In this document: piece after piece, positions 42,234-52,336 of the stretch | Layout of the letters: the number at the start of each line of letters is the position of its first letter | Numbering within the stretch: position 1 is the first letter of the stretch | Assembly: GCA_004402915.1 (NCBI GenBank) | Contig: SORU01000002.1 | Coordinates: 41,286 to 105,285 of the forward strand | Direction of reading: 5' to 3' | Source of the DNA: Fidelibacterota bacterium MT.SAG.2 | GTDB taxonomy: Bacteria; Fidelibacterota; SORT01 | Length of the DNA stretch: 64,000 bases | The notes under the pieces: generated by a model | Told to the model about the DNA's origin: nothing | Databases searched by the model: none | What the model saw: only the letters and a program-made list of their open reading frames with translations | Translations under genes and position numbers: made by a program

Positions 42234-43447
42234 GCAAGGAATTAAACTCCTTTAAACGCATGCTGTTTATCCTATTAGGACATATTAAAGGCAACCTGAA
42301 ACGGTTGCCTTTTCTTTTGTTTATTCTCGTCTTGAATCACCCGGCTGCAACAGCCCAAAACAGAGAAACACGACCGGTCAAAGCTTTCTGGGTCATAAGG
42401 GACAGGCTTACCACAAAACAGAGCGTCAGAGAAGTTGTGGAGACTGCAAAGAAACACGGCTTTAACCATATCTTCGCGCAGGTCAGGGGGAGGGGAGACG
42501 CTTATTACAACAGCGAAATCGTTGTGCGCTCGCCTTTTGTGAAGGGCAGAAATTTTGACCCGCTGCGCGTACTCATAAATCAAGCACATAAAGAGAATAT
42601 CAAAGTGCACGCCTGGGTGAACGTTTACCTGCTTTGGAGTTCAGAGAAGAAACCCGTATCAGAAAACCATCTGCTCAATCAGCATCCGGAGTGGACGGCT
42701 CGAGCGTACGGAGATGTGATAGACGCTAAAAAGAGCCGCCGGCAATTCAAACTGCAAGGCTCGGAAGGCGTATATCTCTCACCCGGGCATCCGCAGGTCA
42801 AAAAATACCTTCTCGCCGTATTCGGCGAACTTATAGACGAATACGACATCGACGGGCTGCATCTCGATTATGTTCGCTATCCCGGACCGGAATACGGTTT
42901 CAACCGGGCGGCGATGAACAGTTTCAGAGATGAGACGGGAGTCGACCCGGTGCTCTTCATAGAAAGCGGTGCGGAAATTTCTGAGGTGATGGGCAAGGCG
43001 AGCGTAGAAGCGTTTGAGCGTCAGTGGAAAAACTTTAAATTACGAAGCATATCGAATCTCGTCATAGCGCTGAAAGAACGGATAAAAGCTTCGGGGAAAC
43101 CGATACTCCTCACGGCAGCCGTAAAACCGAATCCCGTCTCGGCGCGGGAACAAAACTATCAGAACTGGGTCAGGTGGGTGATGTCGGGCACGCTTGACTA
43201 TGCGGTACCGATGAACTATAATGCCGACCTTACACAATTCATGAATAACTTGGAATCGATACTGACGCTCGTTCCAGCAGATAAATTGATCATGGGGATC
43301 GGCGCGTTCAATCAGAACCACTTCGACGTCGAAAGCAAGATCTACAAATCCAAATCAAGAGGGATCGGAGATTTCATCTTCTTCTCCTATAACGAGATAC
43401 TCAAGGAAGAAGAGTACGTCAAGGCGATCCAGAGAGCGTTGGAGTAA
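42230..43447 (+). CDS. Family-10-like glycosidase / UPF0748 (GHL10) exported protein
   Basis: 'KAFWVIRDRLTTKQSVREVVETAKKHGFNHIFAQVRGRGDAYYNSE...IDGLHLDYVRYPG'; overlaps the rplQ stop. Confidence 0.8.
   Translation: MSKELNSFKRMLFILLGHIKGNLKRLPFLLFILVLNHPAATAQNRETRPVKAFWVIRDRLTTKQSVREVVETAKKHGFNHIFAQVRGRGDAYYNSEIVVRSPFVKGRNFDPLRVLINQAHKENIKVHAWVNVYLLWSSEKKPVSENHLLNQHPEWTARAYGDVIDAKKSRRQFKLQGSEGVYLSPGHPQVKKYLLAVFGELIDEYDIDGLHLDYVRYPGPEYGFNRAAMNSFRDETGVDPVLFIESGAEISEVMGKASVEAFERQWKNFKLRSISNLVIALKERIKASGKPILLTAAVKPNPVSAREQNYQNWVRWVMSGTLDYAVPMNYNADLTQFMNNLESILTLVPADKLIMGIGAFNQNHFDVESKIYKSKSRGIGDFIFFSYNEILKEEEYVKAIQRALE
42287..42318 (+). terminator. Intrinsic terminator-like hairpin after rplQ, inside the next ORF
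   Basis: AAAGGCAACC-TGAAAC-GGTTGCCTTT followed by TCTTTT. Confidence 0.65.
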
Positions 43448-43477
43448 GACAATGATATCACAAAATAAGAGCATGAT

Positions 43478-44038
43478 TTGATTCCGAAGAACGCAGTATT
43501 ATTTGTTGTGGATATACAAGATGGATTTGACGAGCCGCATTTTGGAAATAGAAATAACCACGAAGCCGAATCCAATGTGGCGCGACTTCTCGCCGCATGG
43601 AGAAAGTCAGCTCGTCCAGTGATGTATGCGCAGCACCATTCCATTAATTCTGATTCGCCGTTGCACCCAAGTCATCCGGGTGTCGCCATCAAGGATATCG
43701 TCAAACCCGAAGCGGGAGAGCAGGTATTCATCAAATCAGTCAACAGCGCCTTTATCGGAACGGATCTTGAAGATGTTTTGCGTGAAAAGGGTTATGATAC
43801 GATCGTGTTCACAGGGTTCACCACCAATTATTGTGTTTCGACGACAGTTAGGATGGCAAGTAATCTCGGCTTCAAAACATATGTGATCTCAGATGCGACC
43901 GCTGCGTGGGATACTGTCGACCATACCGGTAAAACGCACCCGGCGGAAACTATACACGAGATCTCGCTGGCGAACCTGCACGATGAATTCGCTACGGTGT
44001 TAGACAGTGAAAGCCTATTGGCTGAGCTGGAGGGATAG
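43478..44038 (+). CDS. Isochorismatase-family cysteine hydrolase
   Basis: 'NAVLFVVDIQDGFDEPHFGNRN...YDTIVFTGFTTNYCVSTTVRMASNLGFKTYVISDATAAWD'. Confidence 0.92.
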   Translation: MIPKNAVLFVVDIQDGFDEPHFGNRNNHEAESNVARLLAAWRKSARPVMYAQHHSINSDSPLHPSHPGVAIKDIVKPEAGEQVFIKSVNSAFIGTDLEDVLREKGYDTIVFTGFTTNYCVSTTVRMASNLGFKTYVISDATAAWDTVDHTGKTHPAETIHEISLANLHDEFATVLDSESLLAELEG

Positions 44039-44508
44039 CATGCATTTCTATTATTTATTGCTTAATATTAATCTGTTTCTGAATTTGTCAGAAATTCGTT
44101 TAATTCCTCTGCAGATATTTTTCTATCCAGCATATCTATTAATTTTAGGAATAAATTCTTTATATCATTCTCCTCTCTTGACCGAAGAAATATACGTACT
44201 TCATAAAACGACCAATACATCCATTTTTGTTTTTCCAGACCAACCTTATTGATTAATTCTAAACAAATATTTACAACCCTTCGTTAGGATTTAAAAAGTT
44301 AAAGGCTGCCAAAAACGAATATCAATTCAGAGTAGACTACAAGTTCAGAATACTCGGATTTCTAAATAAAGGTACGCTATCCCTGTTCTGGATTGGACCC
44401 CATAAAAAATAGGCTGATTCATCCTGAATAATAATTCAATTTTGATTTAACACAGATATTCTTATCTTATCCGAACAGTTTCTATGATAAAAGCGAGGTA
44501 ATGGCGTA

Positions 44509-45705
44509 GTGGCGTTTGTAATCATCTTCACAACCGTACTTGGATTGGTGTACGGGTACGTCGGTTGGCGTCTCATGTCGACCGCTGCGTTTCCCTCTCC
44601 CTGGAATTACGTTGTATGGGGAGTGATAGTGTTCTTGTGGCTGTCCATTCCGCTACGGTTCATGTTCTGGTTTAGAGGTTACTTCTCCACATGGGTCGAT
44701 TGGTTCGCTTCGTTCGCATACATCGGATTGGCGCTGTTTTCGATTTTGTTTGTACTAATGCTATCCCGTGATATCGTCTGGCTGCTGATCCTGCTCGGAG
44801 GAAAAGGCTTAGCTCTTTTCCAGGGATCAAAGGGCAGCGAAGAGGCGGCTTCGGCGGTGATGGATCCGGAGAAGAGGCGATTCCTGCTGAACATGATAAA
44901 CATAGGTATTGTAGGCGTTTCAGGCTCTTATATCGGTTGGGGGGTATACACCGCAAAGAGTCGTATCAAGGTTAAAAAGATCGATATCAGGGTCCCGAAC
45001 CTTCCTGAGGAGTTCAGCGGATATGAGATATTGCAGATTACCGATATCCATGTAGGTCCGTCAATAAAGAGGAAATTCGTGGAGCGGATCGTGGAGATAG
45101 CAAAAAGACTCTCACCCGATCTGTTGGTAATGACGGGTGATCTTGTTGACGGTTCAGTTGAATCGCTCCGGGATGATGTCGCTCCGCTGGCTGAACTTGA
45201 TATTCCTCACGGAAAATATTTTGTCACCGGGAATCACGAGTATTACTCGGGAGTAAATGAGTGGGTGGCTCATATCAGTGATGAATTGGGTTTCAGGGTT
45301 TTGAACAATGAGCATATCGTGCTTAAAAAAGGGAAGGGGCATATCGTTCTTGCAGGTGTTACCGACTTAGTGTCTAAGAATATGGATCCGCAAAACGCAT
45401 CTGATCCTCACAAAGCAATCGAAGGAGCCTCAGAAGAGAGCTTCAAAATACTATTGGCGCATCAGCCGAGCAGTATATTCAAAGCAGCGGAGGCGGGTTT
45501 CGATCTTCAACTTTCAGGACATACACACGGTGGACAATTTTATCCGTGGAACCTGCTTGTCGGACTGCAGCAGCCGTTCATTAAAGGAATTCATAGGTAT
45601 AAAAACACAGGTATTTATGTTGATACCGGCGTCGGTTATTGGGGTCCGCCCGTGCGAATCGGTGTACCACCGCAGGTTACGCTTTTGAAACTCGTTAAGG
45701 GGTAA
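44509..45705 (+). CDS. Membrane-anchored metallophosphoesterase
   Basis: Hydrophobic N-terminus then 'LQITDIHVGP...LLVMTGDLVDGS...YFVTGNHEYYSG...LQLSGHTHGGQFYPWN'. Confidence 0.92.
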   Translation: MAFVIIFTTVLGLVYGYVGWRLMSTAAFPSPWNYVVWGVIVFLWLSIPLRFMFWFRGYFSTWVDWFASFAYIGLALFSILFVLMLSRDIVWLLILLGGKGLALFQGSKGSEEAASAVMDPEKRRFLLNMINIGIVGVSGSYIGWGVYTAKSRIKVKKIDIRVPNLPEEFSGYEILQITDIHVGPSIKRKFVERIVEIAKRLSPDLLVMTGDLVDGSVESLRDDVAPLAELDIPHGKYFVTGNHEYYSGVNEWVAHISDELGFRVLNNEHIVLKKGKGHIVLAGVTDLVSKNMDPQNASDPHKAIEGASEESFKILLAHQPSSIFKAAEAGFDLQLSGHTHGGQFYPWNLLVGLQQPFIKGIHRYKNTGIYVDTGVGYWGPPVRIGVPPQVTLLKLVKG

Positions 45706-45814
45706 GGTAGGTAAAATACCACCCCACCGCTCAAAGCGGTTTCCCCCCCCTTAGGAAGGAGGGGAGTCCATATAAAGTACTGTTTCCCCTTCTTTCTGAG
45801 GTGTCGATCAGGAC

Positions 45815-46201
45815 TCACAGATAAAGAAATTCGGAGGTCTGAATTTTAAGTGAGACAGCATCATCAACGATTTTTATGCCGAGGAAATACTCATGCGACG
45901 AACCTATCTGAACGGAGGAATCATCTGTCAATTGAGCGCCCGACGATCCCCATAAGACTTTGACAACGGCAATTCCCCGGGTCATGGAAAGCGTGAATTG
46001 ACCTTGCGGACCTGCCAATGGCTGCTGGCCTGACACCACTGCGTTATAAACTTGTTCATCATTCACCCAAATAGTTACCTGCCCGAAGAAACCGGATTGA
46101 AGATGAACTTCAGTGAGAACGCTCTCCGCTTCGTTCAGTGCTCTGTCCGAACATGCCATGAGCATCATGATAGAAATAAATATAAGTCTGCTCAGATTCA
46201 T
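45815..46201 (-). CDS. Putative lipoprotein of unknown function
   Basis: Lipobox 'MNLSRLIFISIMMLMACSDRAL'; start corrected from 46225. Confidence 0.6.
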   Translation of the reverse strand: MNLSRLIFISIMMLMACSDRALNEAESVLTEVHLQSGFFGQVTIWVNDEQVYNAVVSGQQPLAGPQGQFTLSMTRGIAVVKVLWGSSGAQLTDDSSVQIGSSHEYFLGIKIVDDAVSLKIQTSEFLYL

Positions 46202-46356
46202 TTTTCTCCTCTGCAAAAGTATCAAGCCCTTCGGATATAGATAACCTATTGGGTTATCAATGTCAAATGTTGAACTATTTTTTTATCTGTTCAGTTGCGG
46301 TCAGAGTGCCAGGGGCACTTATTTTGTAGCCCTGACTCGCACGTATCTATCAATTC

Positions 46357-48936
46357 TCATTTCAAAAGAATCATCTTTTTGGTTTCCGTGAAGTCGGCGG
46401 CACTGAGACGGTAAAAGTAAATGCCGGAGGAGACGTTCGAAGCGTTCCATTCGAATACATGAACCCCGGCGGGCTGCATCCCATTCGATAGGCGTTCGAC
46501 CTCACGACCGTTCACGTCATAGATGATCAAGGAAATAGTAGCCGCTACCTTGTTATGGTATTTTATAGTTGTGACCGGGTTGAACGGGTTCGGATAATTC
46601 TGCGCGAGTGTGAAGCGCTGCGAAATTGCTGACGGTTCCGGTCTTACTCTTACGATCGCCTCGGGCAGCTGCCGTTGATAGACTCCGCTGCCGTGCGTCG
46701 CGACACGAAGTTTTCTGTTTTGCGGCGAGATGACCAGGTCCATTACGATCACGGCTTCGGGCATGCCATCCATCAGAGTTTGCCACGTATTGCCCGTATC
46801 GGCTGACACGTAAACACCGATGTCGTTTCCGACATACAGACGGGCAGGGTCTTCAGGGTTTATAAGAACCGCGTTTGTCGGAATATCGGGCAATCCGCTT
46901 CCGATATCGTCCCAGTTAAGTCCGCCGTCCGCCGACCGGAAGAGATGCGAGGAGCCGAATTCCGACAGAGCCGCATATACAACATTGTTATCAGTCGGAT
47001 CGACCGCCAGATCGACTATGTACCGGTCAGGGAGATCCTGCGTGATATCCGTCCAGCTGATTCCGCCGTCACGCGTCACAAAAACGTGTGCCCTCGAATA
47101 CCATGGAGCGGTAGCGACGTAAACGACATTCGGATCAATTTCGGCTATTGCCATTGTAAGTACCGGGTTACCGTCGAGTTCATTTCCGTTATTCCCCGCA
47201 GTCCAGGAGGCGCCGCCGTCGGTCGTGCTATGAACGATGCTTCCTCCCGCATAGAGATGATCGGGGAATGTCGGGCTCATAACAAAAGGCGAGATGAAGT
47301 TAAGACTCTCGTTCGTTGTGTTTTGAGGAGAAACATTCGAAAAAAAGTTCATTCCTCTGTCGTTGGATCTGAGAATGTTTCGATAGTACCATGAGCCGTA
47401 AATAATATTGTCATCGCTCGTATTGATAGCGGAATAAGCGCCGTCGCCTCCGATGACTTTCATCCAGCCGTCACCGCCGTAATATATAGCGCTTCCGTTA
47501 TCCTGAAGTCCGCCCATTGCGAGGTTGGAGTCGAGTCTTGAACTCGAAAATCCCGAGTAGAATTGAGTCGTTTGATAACCGCCGTTCGAACTTCGGTATG
47601 TTTCTCCGCCGTCGATAGTGCGGAATATTCCGCCGTCGGTAGCGAAATAAATGGTGTCCCGGTCTGTCGGATGGAAGACCATCGCATGGTGGTCGGCATG
47701 AGAATAGTCCGCAGGTCCTTCGGGATCACCGGGGGGAACTACCGTTCCGAATGACCATTTCCACCAGTAGGTCTTTTGGCTGAACGTGCCGGAATCTTCG
47801 ATCCATTTGAAAATATCGATACCGCCCACAATCACCTTCGAGGAATCGGTCGGATGAACGCCGACAAAGTGAGAATACCAGCCCTGATAGATAGAGTAAT
47901 CGAAATCTGAAAGCAGTGTCCATGTGTCGCCTCCATCTGTTGACCTGCAAAGCTGTGTAGCTGTCGCGCCGCCGTGACTGAAGCCGATACTTACATAAAT
48001 CGTACTCGGGTCTGCCTCAAAGATAGAGAGTACAGCCTTTCCTCCGAAAGTTGCCGGTAGGCCGGCGGTCAACTTCTCCCAGCTGCCGCCCGAATCCTGA
48101 GTTCTGTAAATGCCGTGACCCTGACTGAACAGATCGCCATGTGTCACGAAAACGATATTCGTATCGACAGGGTTAACCGCCAGATCCATCGCCATGATGA
48201 CCGAATTAACGAGGGTCCAGGAGGTTCCCGCGTCAAAAGAGCGATAAACTCCGTCGGTCGTCGCAGCCCAAACGGTGTTCGGATTTTGCGGGTTCAATCG
48301 AATAGCTTCGATCCCTTTACGCTGGTCGAGAGAGAAATCGAGGCTCTTCTCCCATGCAACGCCGCCATCAGAGGTTTTCAGGATGCCGATCCCGTAGCTG
48401 CCTCTCGTGGCTCTGATGCTATAGCCCGTGCCAGTGCTTTCGGAATTATAAACCTCGCCCGTCCCTATATACATAGTGTTGGAATCATCGGGTGAGATCG
48501 CTATCGAGCTGACGCTCAGAACGGGGAAGGCTGTCGAAACGTGTTCCCATGCCTGCGCACCCTCACCGAGAGTGTAGCTGCGCCATAATCCACCGCCGGC
48601 AGAACCGGCATAGATCGTGTTCGGGTTTTGCGGGTTGAACGCAATTGCAAGCGTCCTGCCGCCGATGTTTTTCGGTCCGATAGCTTCCCAGGGGTGAGAA
48701 GCAGAGCTTTTACTGAGAGAGCGTTGCATCAATTTAGTTTGTTCAAACGCCTGATAGAAACCGCTTGCGGGAACATCATCACCCGGATAGGCGCGCTGAA
48801 CCGCCCATCCTTGCAACGCTCTGAATGCCCCGGATATCTTGCCTTTCTTTTCGGTCTCATCTGAAGACGTGAGATATACGATTATCAAAACGATGACCAT
48901 TGCAATGGGTATGAGAAATTCTCTGCGTTTATTCAT
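46357..48936 (-). CDS. BNR/sialidase-like beta-propeller exported protein with T9SS type-A sorting domain
   Basis: Repeated 'STDGGxTW' motifs; C-terminus 'FTLAQNYPNPFNPVTTIKYH...SSGIYFYRLSAADFTETKKMILLK'. Confidence 0.92.
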   Translation of the reverse strand: MNKRREFLIPIAMVIVLIIVYLTSSDETEKKGKISGAFRALQGWAVQRAYPGDDVPASGFYQAFEQTKLMQRSLSKSSASHPWEAIGPKNIGGRTLAIAFNPQNPNTIYAGSAGGGLWRSYTLGEGAQAWEHVSTAFPVLSVSSIAISPDDSNTMYIGTGEVYNSESTGTGYSIRATRGSYGIGILKTSDGGVAWEKSLDFSLDQRKGIEAIRLNPQNPNTVWAATTDGVYRSFDAGTSWTLVNSVIMAMDLAVNPVDTNIVFVTHGDLFSQGHGIYRTQDSGGSWEKLTAGLPATFGGKAVLSIFEADPSTIYVSIGFSHGGATATQLCRSTDGGDTWTLLSDFDYSIYQGWYSHFVGVHPTDSSKVIVGGIDIFKWIEDSGTFSQKTYWWKWSFGTVVPPGDPEGPADYSHADHHAMVFHPTDRDTIYFATDGGIFRTIDGGETYRSSNGGYQTTQFYSGFSSSRLDSNLAMGGLQDNGSAIYYGGDGWMKVIGGDGAYSAINTSDDNIIYGSWYYRNILRSNDRGMNFFSNVSPQNTTNESLNFISPFVMSPTFPDHLYAGGSIVHSTTDGGASWTAGNNGNELDGNPVLTMAIAEIDPNVVYVATAPWYSRAHVFVTRDGGISWTDITQDLPDRYIVDLAVDPTDNNVVYAALSEFGSSHLFRSADGGLNWDDIGSGLPDIPTNAVLINPEDPARLYVGNDIGVYVSADTGNTWQTLMDGMPEAVIVMDLVISPQNRKLRVATHGSGVYQRQLPEAIVRVRPEPSAISQRFTLAQNYPNPFNPVTTIKYHNKVAATISLIIYDVNGREVERLSNGMQPAGVHVFEWNASNVSSGIYFYRLSAADFTETKKMILLK

Positions 48937-49349
48937 TGTTCCTCGATATAGTGAACGCTTGATTGTTCTTTCAATATATCTATTTATCTACATAAAGCAA
49001 TAGTCTCTTTTTTTATCCTCCTTGAAAGGAGCCTGCTCAAGTCGGTCTGGCGGGGAGAGGAATTTATCGCATCAGAGATGCGATGAGTGCGGTCAGGGCA
49101 AGTCCTAACCCGCACGGTAATCCTCTCCCCTTGAGGGGAGTACTCCACAGGAGGGAGGGGTGTAATTGATCGATGCTCTCAAATTTAGCTAAGCAGGATA
49201 AATCACGCCTTCCGTCTTCTTGTCTCTTTAAAATCCGACAGAAATAACCCTTGTGATAGCAAACAAAAACAGTATATTCACAGCGATAGGATTGATTTTT
49301 TCAGAAAAATATTTTAGTGTAACTCGCAAATAGGAGATGAGCTAATATC

Positions 49350-50191
49350 ATGAAAAAAATACCGTTCTAACTATTCGCATTATATTTGTCACTGTCCGTA
49401 AGCATTCAAGGCTGCGGCGATGACGATCCGACCGGACCGAATGACGAAGAAAATCAGGTGACAGTTAACGACCCGAAAAATGATTACAACATCTCTGCGA
49501 CTATATTCAAAACGGGATTTTTAGGTTGTACATTCATAGCAGTCGATAATAACGGACCAGTAACAGATGCCACAGTAAAAATAAACGATATGGAGCTCAC
49601 GGGGCAGACTTTTGGTGTATATTGGGACAGTTCCGGCTGGTAGGCTACGTAGTGGGGAACCAATATGAACTTACAGTTAGTGTAGGAGGAAATGAAATTG
49701 CCAGCGGGACTGCTATCATGCCGTCTGAGCCTACAATCACCAATCTTTCGGACAGCATTTCGCATGGCGCGAACCAACCGCTTACGGTGGAATGGAAGGA
49801 ACCCACAAACGCAACATCTATCCAGTTGGTGCTGGCGAGACCTTTTCCCTCGGATAGTTTCACAACCGTATTTCTCGCAATATCTCCTACTACTTATACA
49901 ATTGCCGGTTCACTTTTCAGTGTTGACGGCAGCTATCAACTTACCATAGCGGCATATTACGGATTTAATCCCGGTCTCAATGATAACTCCACAAAAGGAT
50001 ATAATATTAAAGGCGCTGCAGGCGCGTTCATTGCAATAAATTCGACTGGATCTACGGTAATCACCGTTGGGGATGGCAGTAGCGGTTCTTTGATCAAGAA
50101 AAATCAAAGTCTTTATTATGGAATTATTGAGAACGCCTCGTTTATGGGTGAGTATTGGATAGTGCGTTTGCGGGAGAAATTATTAGAGTGA
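49350..50191 (+). pseudogene. Lipoprotein pseudogene (nonsense codon in signal peptide plus frameshift)
   Basis: MKKIPF-[TAA 49368-49370]-LFALYLSLSVSIQGCGDDDPTGPNDEEN...; the first frame ends '..VYWDSSGW*', with continuation 'GQFRLVGYVVGNQYELTVSVGG' in ORF 49622-50191. Confidence 0.7.
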
Positions 50192-50345
50192 GTCCCGCGG
50201 GTTGTAATATCGCCTACTGACACAGAATTATCTAAATAAAATATTCAGCCCAGCGAGTTACTCCCTTTTCAATGATCTTTGGATAACGCCGTGAACGGCG
50301 TAAATTCGATTTTATTAACCACCGGTCCCAACCATAAATGGCTAG

Positions 50346-50759
50346 GTTAAAAAAAGCTTAAAAGGAAAACTCCTGCCGATTGGGTCAGCATCACCGCTTA
50401 CTGCGGGACAATACCATGATCCCATCCTTGTAGGAAGAAGAGGAGATCTCCACCCTGACGGCTACCCTTACGATAAGCTTGAAGTCGGTGATACCATTAC
50501 GTTGCAAGATGATGAACTCGGAATAGACATTACCGCGAGGATCCGATCGAAACGTTGGAACGTGCTTGAACCGCGGGATGCCGAGTTTGAAATAGATAAT
50601 TTCATTGACCGACTCCCGCGCAGACTTAAAAATGATCGGAAAAACCGCAAAAATCTTGATACTAATCTCTCAAACCTGATGGGCAGAAGGGTGGACGACC
50701 GCCAATTAGAGGAGGTAACTCTCGTTGTTAATGTTCGAGAGAATCAGCCTTTGGTTTAA
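50346..50759 (+). pseudogene. ORF without clear start; uncharacterised
   Basis: Open frame after a TAG: '..LKGKLLPIGSASPLTAGQYHDPILVGRRGDLHPDGYPYDKLEVGDTITLQDDELGIDITARIRSKRWNVLEPRDAEFEIDNFIDRLP...'. Confidence 0.35.
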
Positions 50760-50998
50760 CTCCAACTTCTTAAGTAACTAAGCTACAAACTAAAAATATT
50801 TATTCGGTTTCCGTAAATTCAATATAGAAATAAACATGGAAATGAAAGTGGAAATAGAGAATACATAAAATTACTCTAAGCATTGGCAAATAAGGGTTAT
50901 AACGTTAGATTAGATAGAAATGAAAGTGGAAATAAGATGGAACAAAAACCCCTAGATAACGTATATAATATTGCAAACGAATAGTGAGGATAAAGAAA

Positions 50999-51031
50999 AT
51001 GAAATGGACGGCATACGGGTGGGGATACTAA
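50999..51031 (+). CDS. Candidate 10-codon leader peptide MKWTAYGWGY
   Basis: GAGGA ribosome-binding site at 50985-50989, ATG at 50999, TAA at 51029; overlaps an ATACGGGT/ACCCGTAT hairpin. Confidence 0.35.
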   Translation: MKWTAYGWGY

Positions 51032-51057
51032 CCCGTATTGATAAAATAAGAAAATGA

Positions 51058-51086
51058 AGCCCCGAGGAAACTCGGGGCTTTTTATT
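51058..51086 (+). terminator. Rho-independent terminator
   Basis: AGCCCCGAG-GAAA-CTCGGGGCT followed by TTTTATTTT. Confidence 0.9.
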
Positions 51087-51140
51087 TTCTCCGAATAGCC
51101 ATATATTCACTTCTCGGTAACAATAAATGCGAATGAATAT

Positions 51141-51929
51141 ATGTTAATGTATCTGACTGTAATGGTTGCCGCGCTTGCGGTGGCTGCTTTGACTCTCATT
51201 TCCGGATTTGGTATCGGAACCCTTCTGATGCCGGTCTTCGCGATTTTCTTTCCGATAGAGGCGGCGGTGGCAATGACAGCGGTAGTGCATCTCTCAAATA
51301 ATCTGTTTAAAACGGCGCTTGTCGGTAAGCACGCTGATTGGAGCATTGCACTGCGATTTATAATTCCCGGACTGCTCTTTTCCGCGTTCGGCGCTTATTT
51401 ATTGACTCGAATGGCTGTATCCGAGCCTGTTTATTCGTACGAATTCTATGGCGCTCGTGATATGACGCTTATCAAATTGGTCATCGCGGCGCTTATGCTG
51501 CTTTTTGCGATTTTGGAGTTTTCCAAACGATTTGAAGGGCTGGCATTTCCGAAGAAATATATTCCGCTTGGCGGCGCTCTTTCGGGCTTTTTCGGTGGGC
51601 TTTCGGGTCATCAGGGAGCGCTCCGCAGCGCCTTTCTCATCCGTTCTATCGATGATAAAGCCAAGTTTATCGGGACGGGAGTCGTCTGTTCGGTTGTGGT
51701 TGACCTGTCGCGTGTTGCCGTATACGGCACTTTGTTTTTCGGAGGAACCCTGACAACTATTGTTGATTCGGGAGGGTTGAATCTTATATCAGCAGCCGTT
51801 TTGACGGCTTTTCTCGGTTCTTTTATTGGTAATCGCTTTATGAAGAAGGTGAAGATGCGCCATGTTCGAAATTTAGTCGGATGGATGCTGCTCACTGTCG
51901 CTCTGCTTCTTGGCAGCGGTATGATATAG
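51141..51929 (+). CDS. Sulfite exporter TauE/SafE family protein
   Basis: Polytopic 262-aa ORF; 'ALSGFFGGLSGHQGALRSAFLI' typical of the family. Confidence 0.85.
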   Translation: MLMYLTVMVAALAVAALTLISGFGIGTLLMPVFAIFFPIEAAVAMTAVVHLSNNLFKTALVGKHADWSIALRFIIPGLLFSAFGAYLLTRMAVSEPVYSYEFYGARDMTLIKLVIAALMLLFAILEFSKRFEGLAFPKKYIPLGGALSGFFGGLSGHQGALRSAFLIRSIDDKAKFIGTGVVCSVVVDLSRVAVYGTLFFGGTLTTIVDSGGLNLISAAVLTAFLGSFIGNRFMKKVKMRHVRNLVGWMLLTVALLLGSGMI

Positions 51930-52336
51930 AAAGCCTGAGAGCGCCGTTAATCGGTCAGATTATCGTATCGTTTGTAGTATTCCCTATGAACGTTTCTTAC
52001 GTGCTCGAACTGATTATCGATGTAGTCATACATGAAATAAGTAGCCGACCCGTTGAGGAGGATTATGAAAAACAGTTTGACAGCCCAATTGAAAACCGTA
52101 TCTTCAAATACCCACAGAACTAAACGGGTTAGAGCTATGTAAACGAGTACGAGTATTACAGTCATTGATTTCCTCTACATAAATATACTGCGGCAAAAGA
52201 GTACGGACAAGTGAATATTTCGACCTCTCCCCATTAGGAGAGTTTCTCTCAGAGGCGAGGGGTGTTCCGAAGGTCACTAAGGACTCTTTTGGAGAATCCC
52301 TTTGGGACTTCAACCTGATAAATAAGCTTTAATCAA

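Noticed and set aside
47460-48495. Multiple ORFs antisense or out of frame with the BNR-repeat gene
   Set aside because: Overlap a clearly coding 859-aa ORF with repeated STDGGxTW motifs; shadows only.
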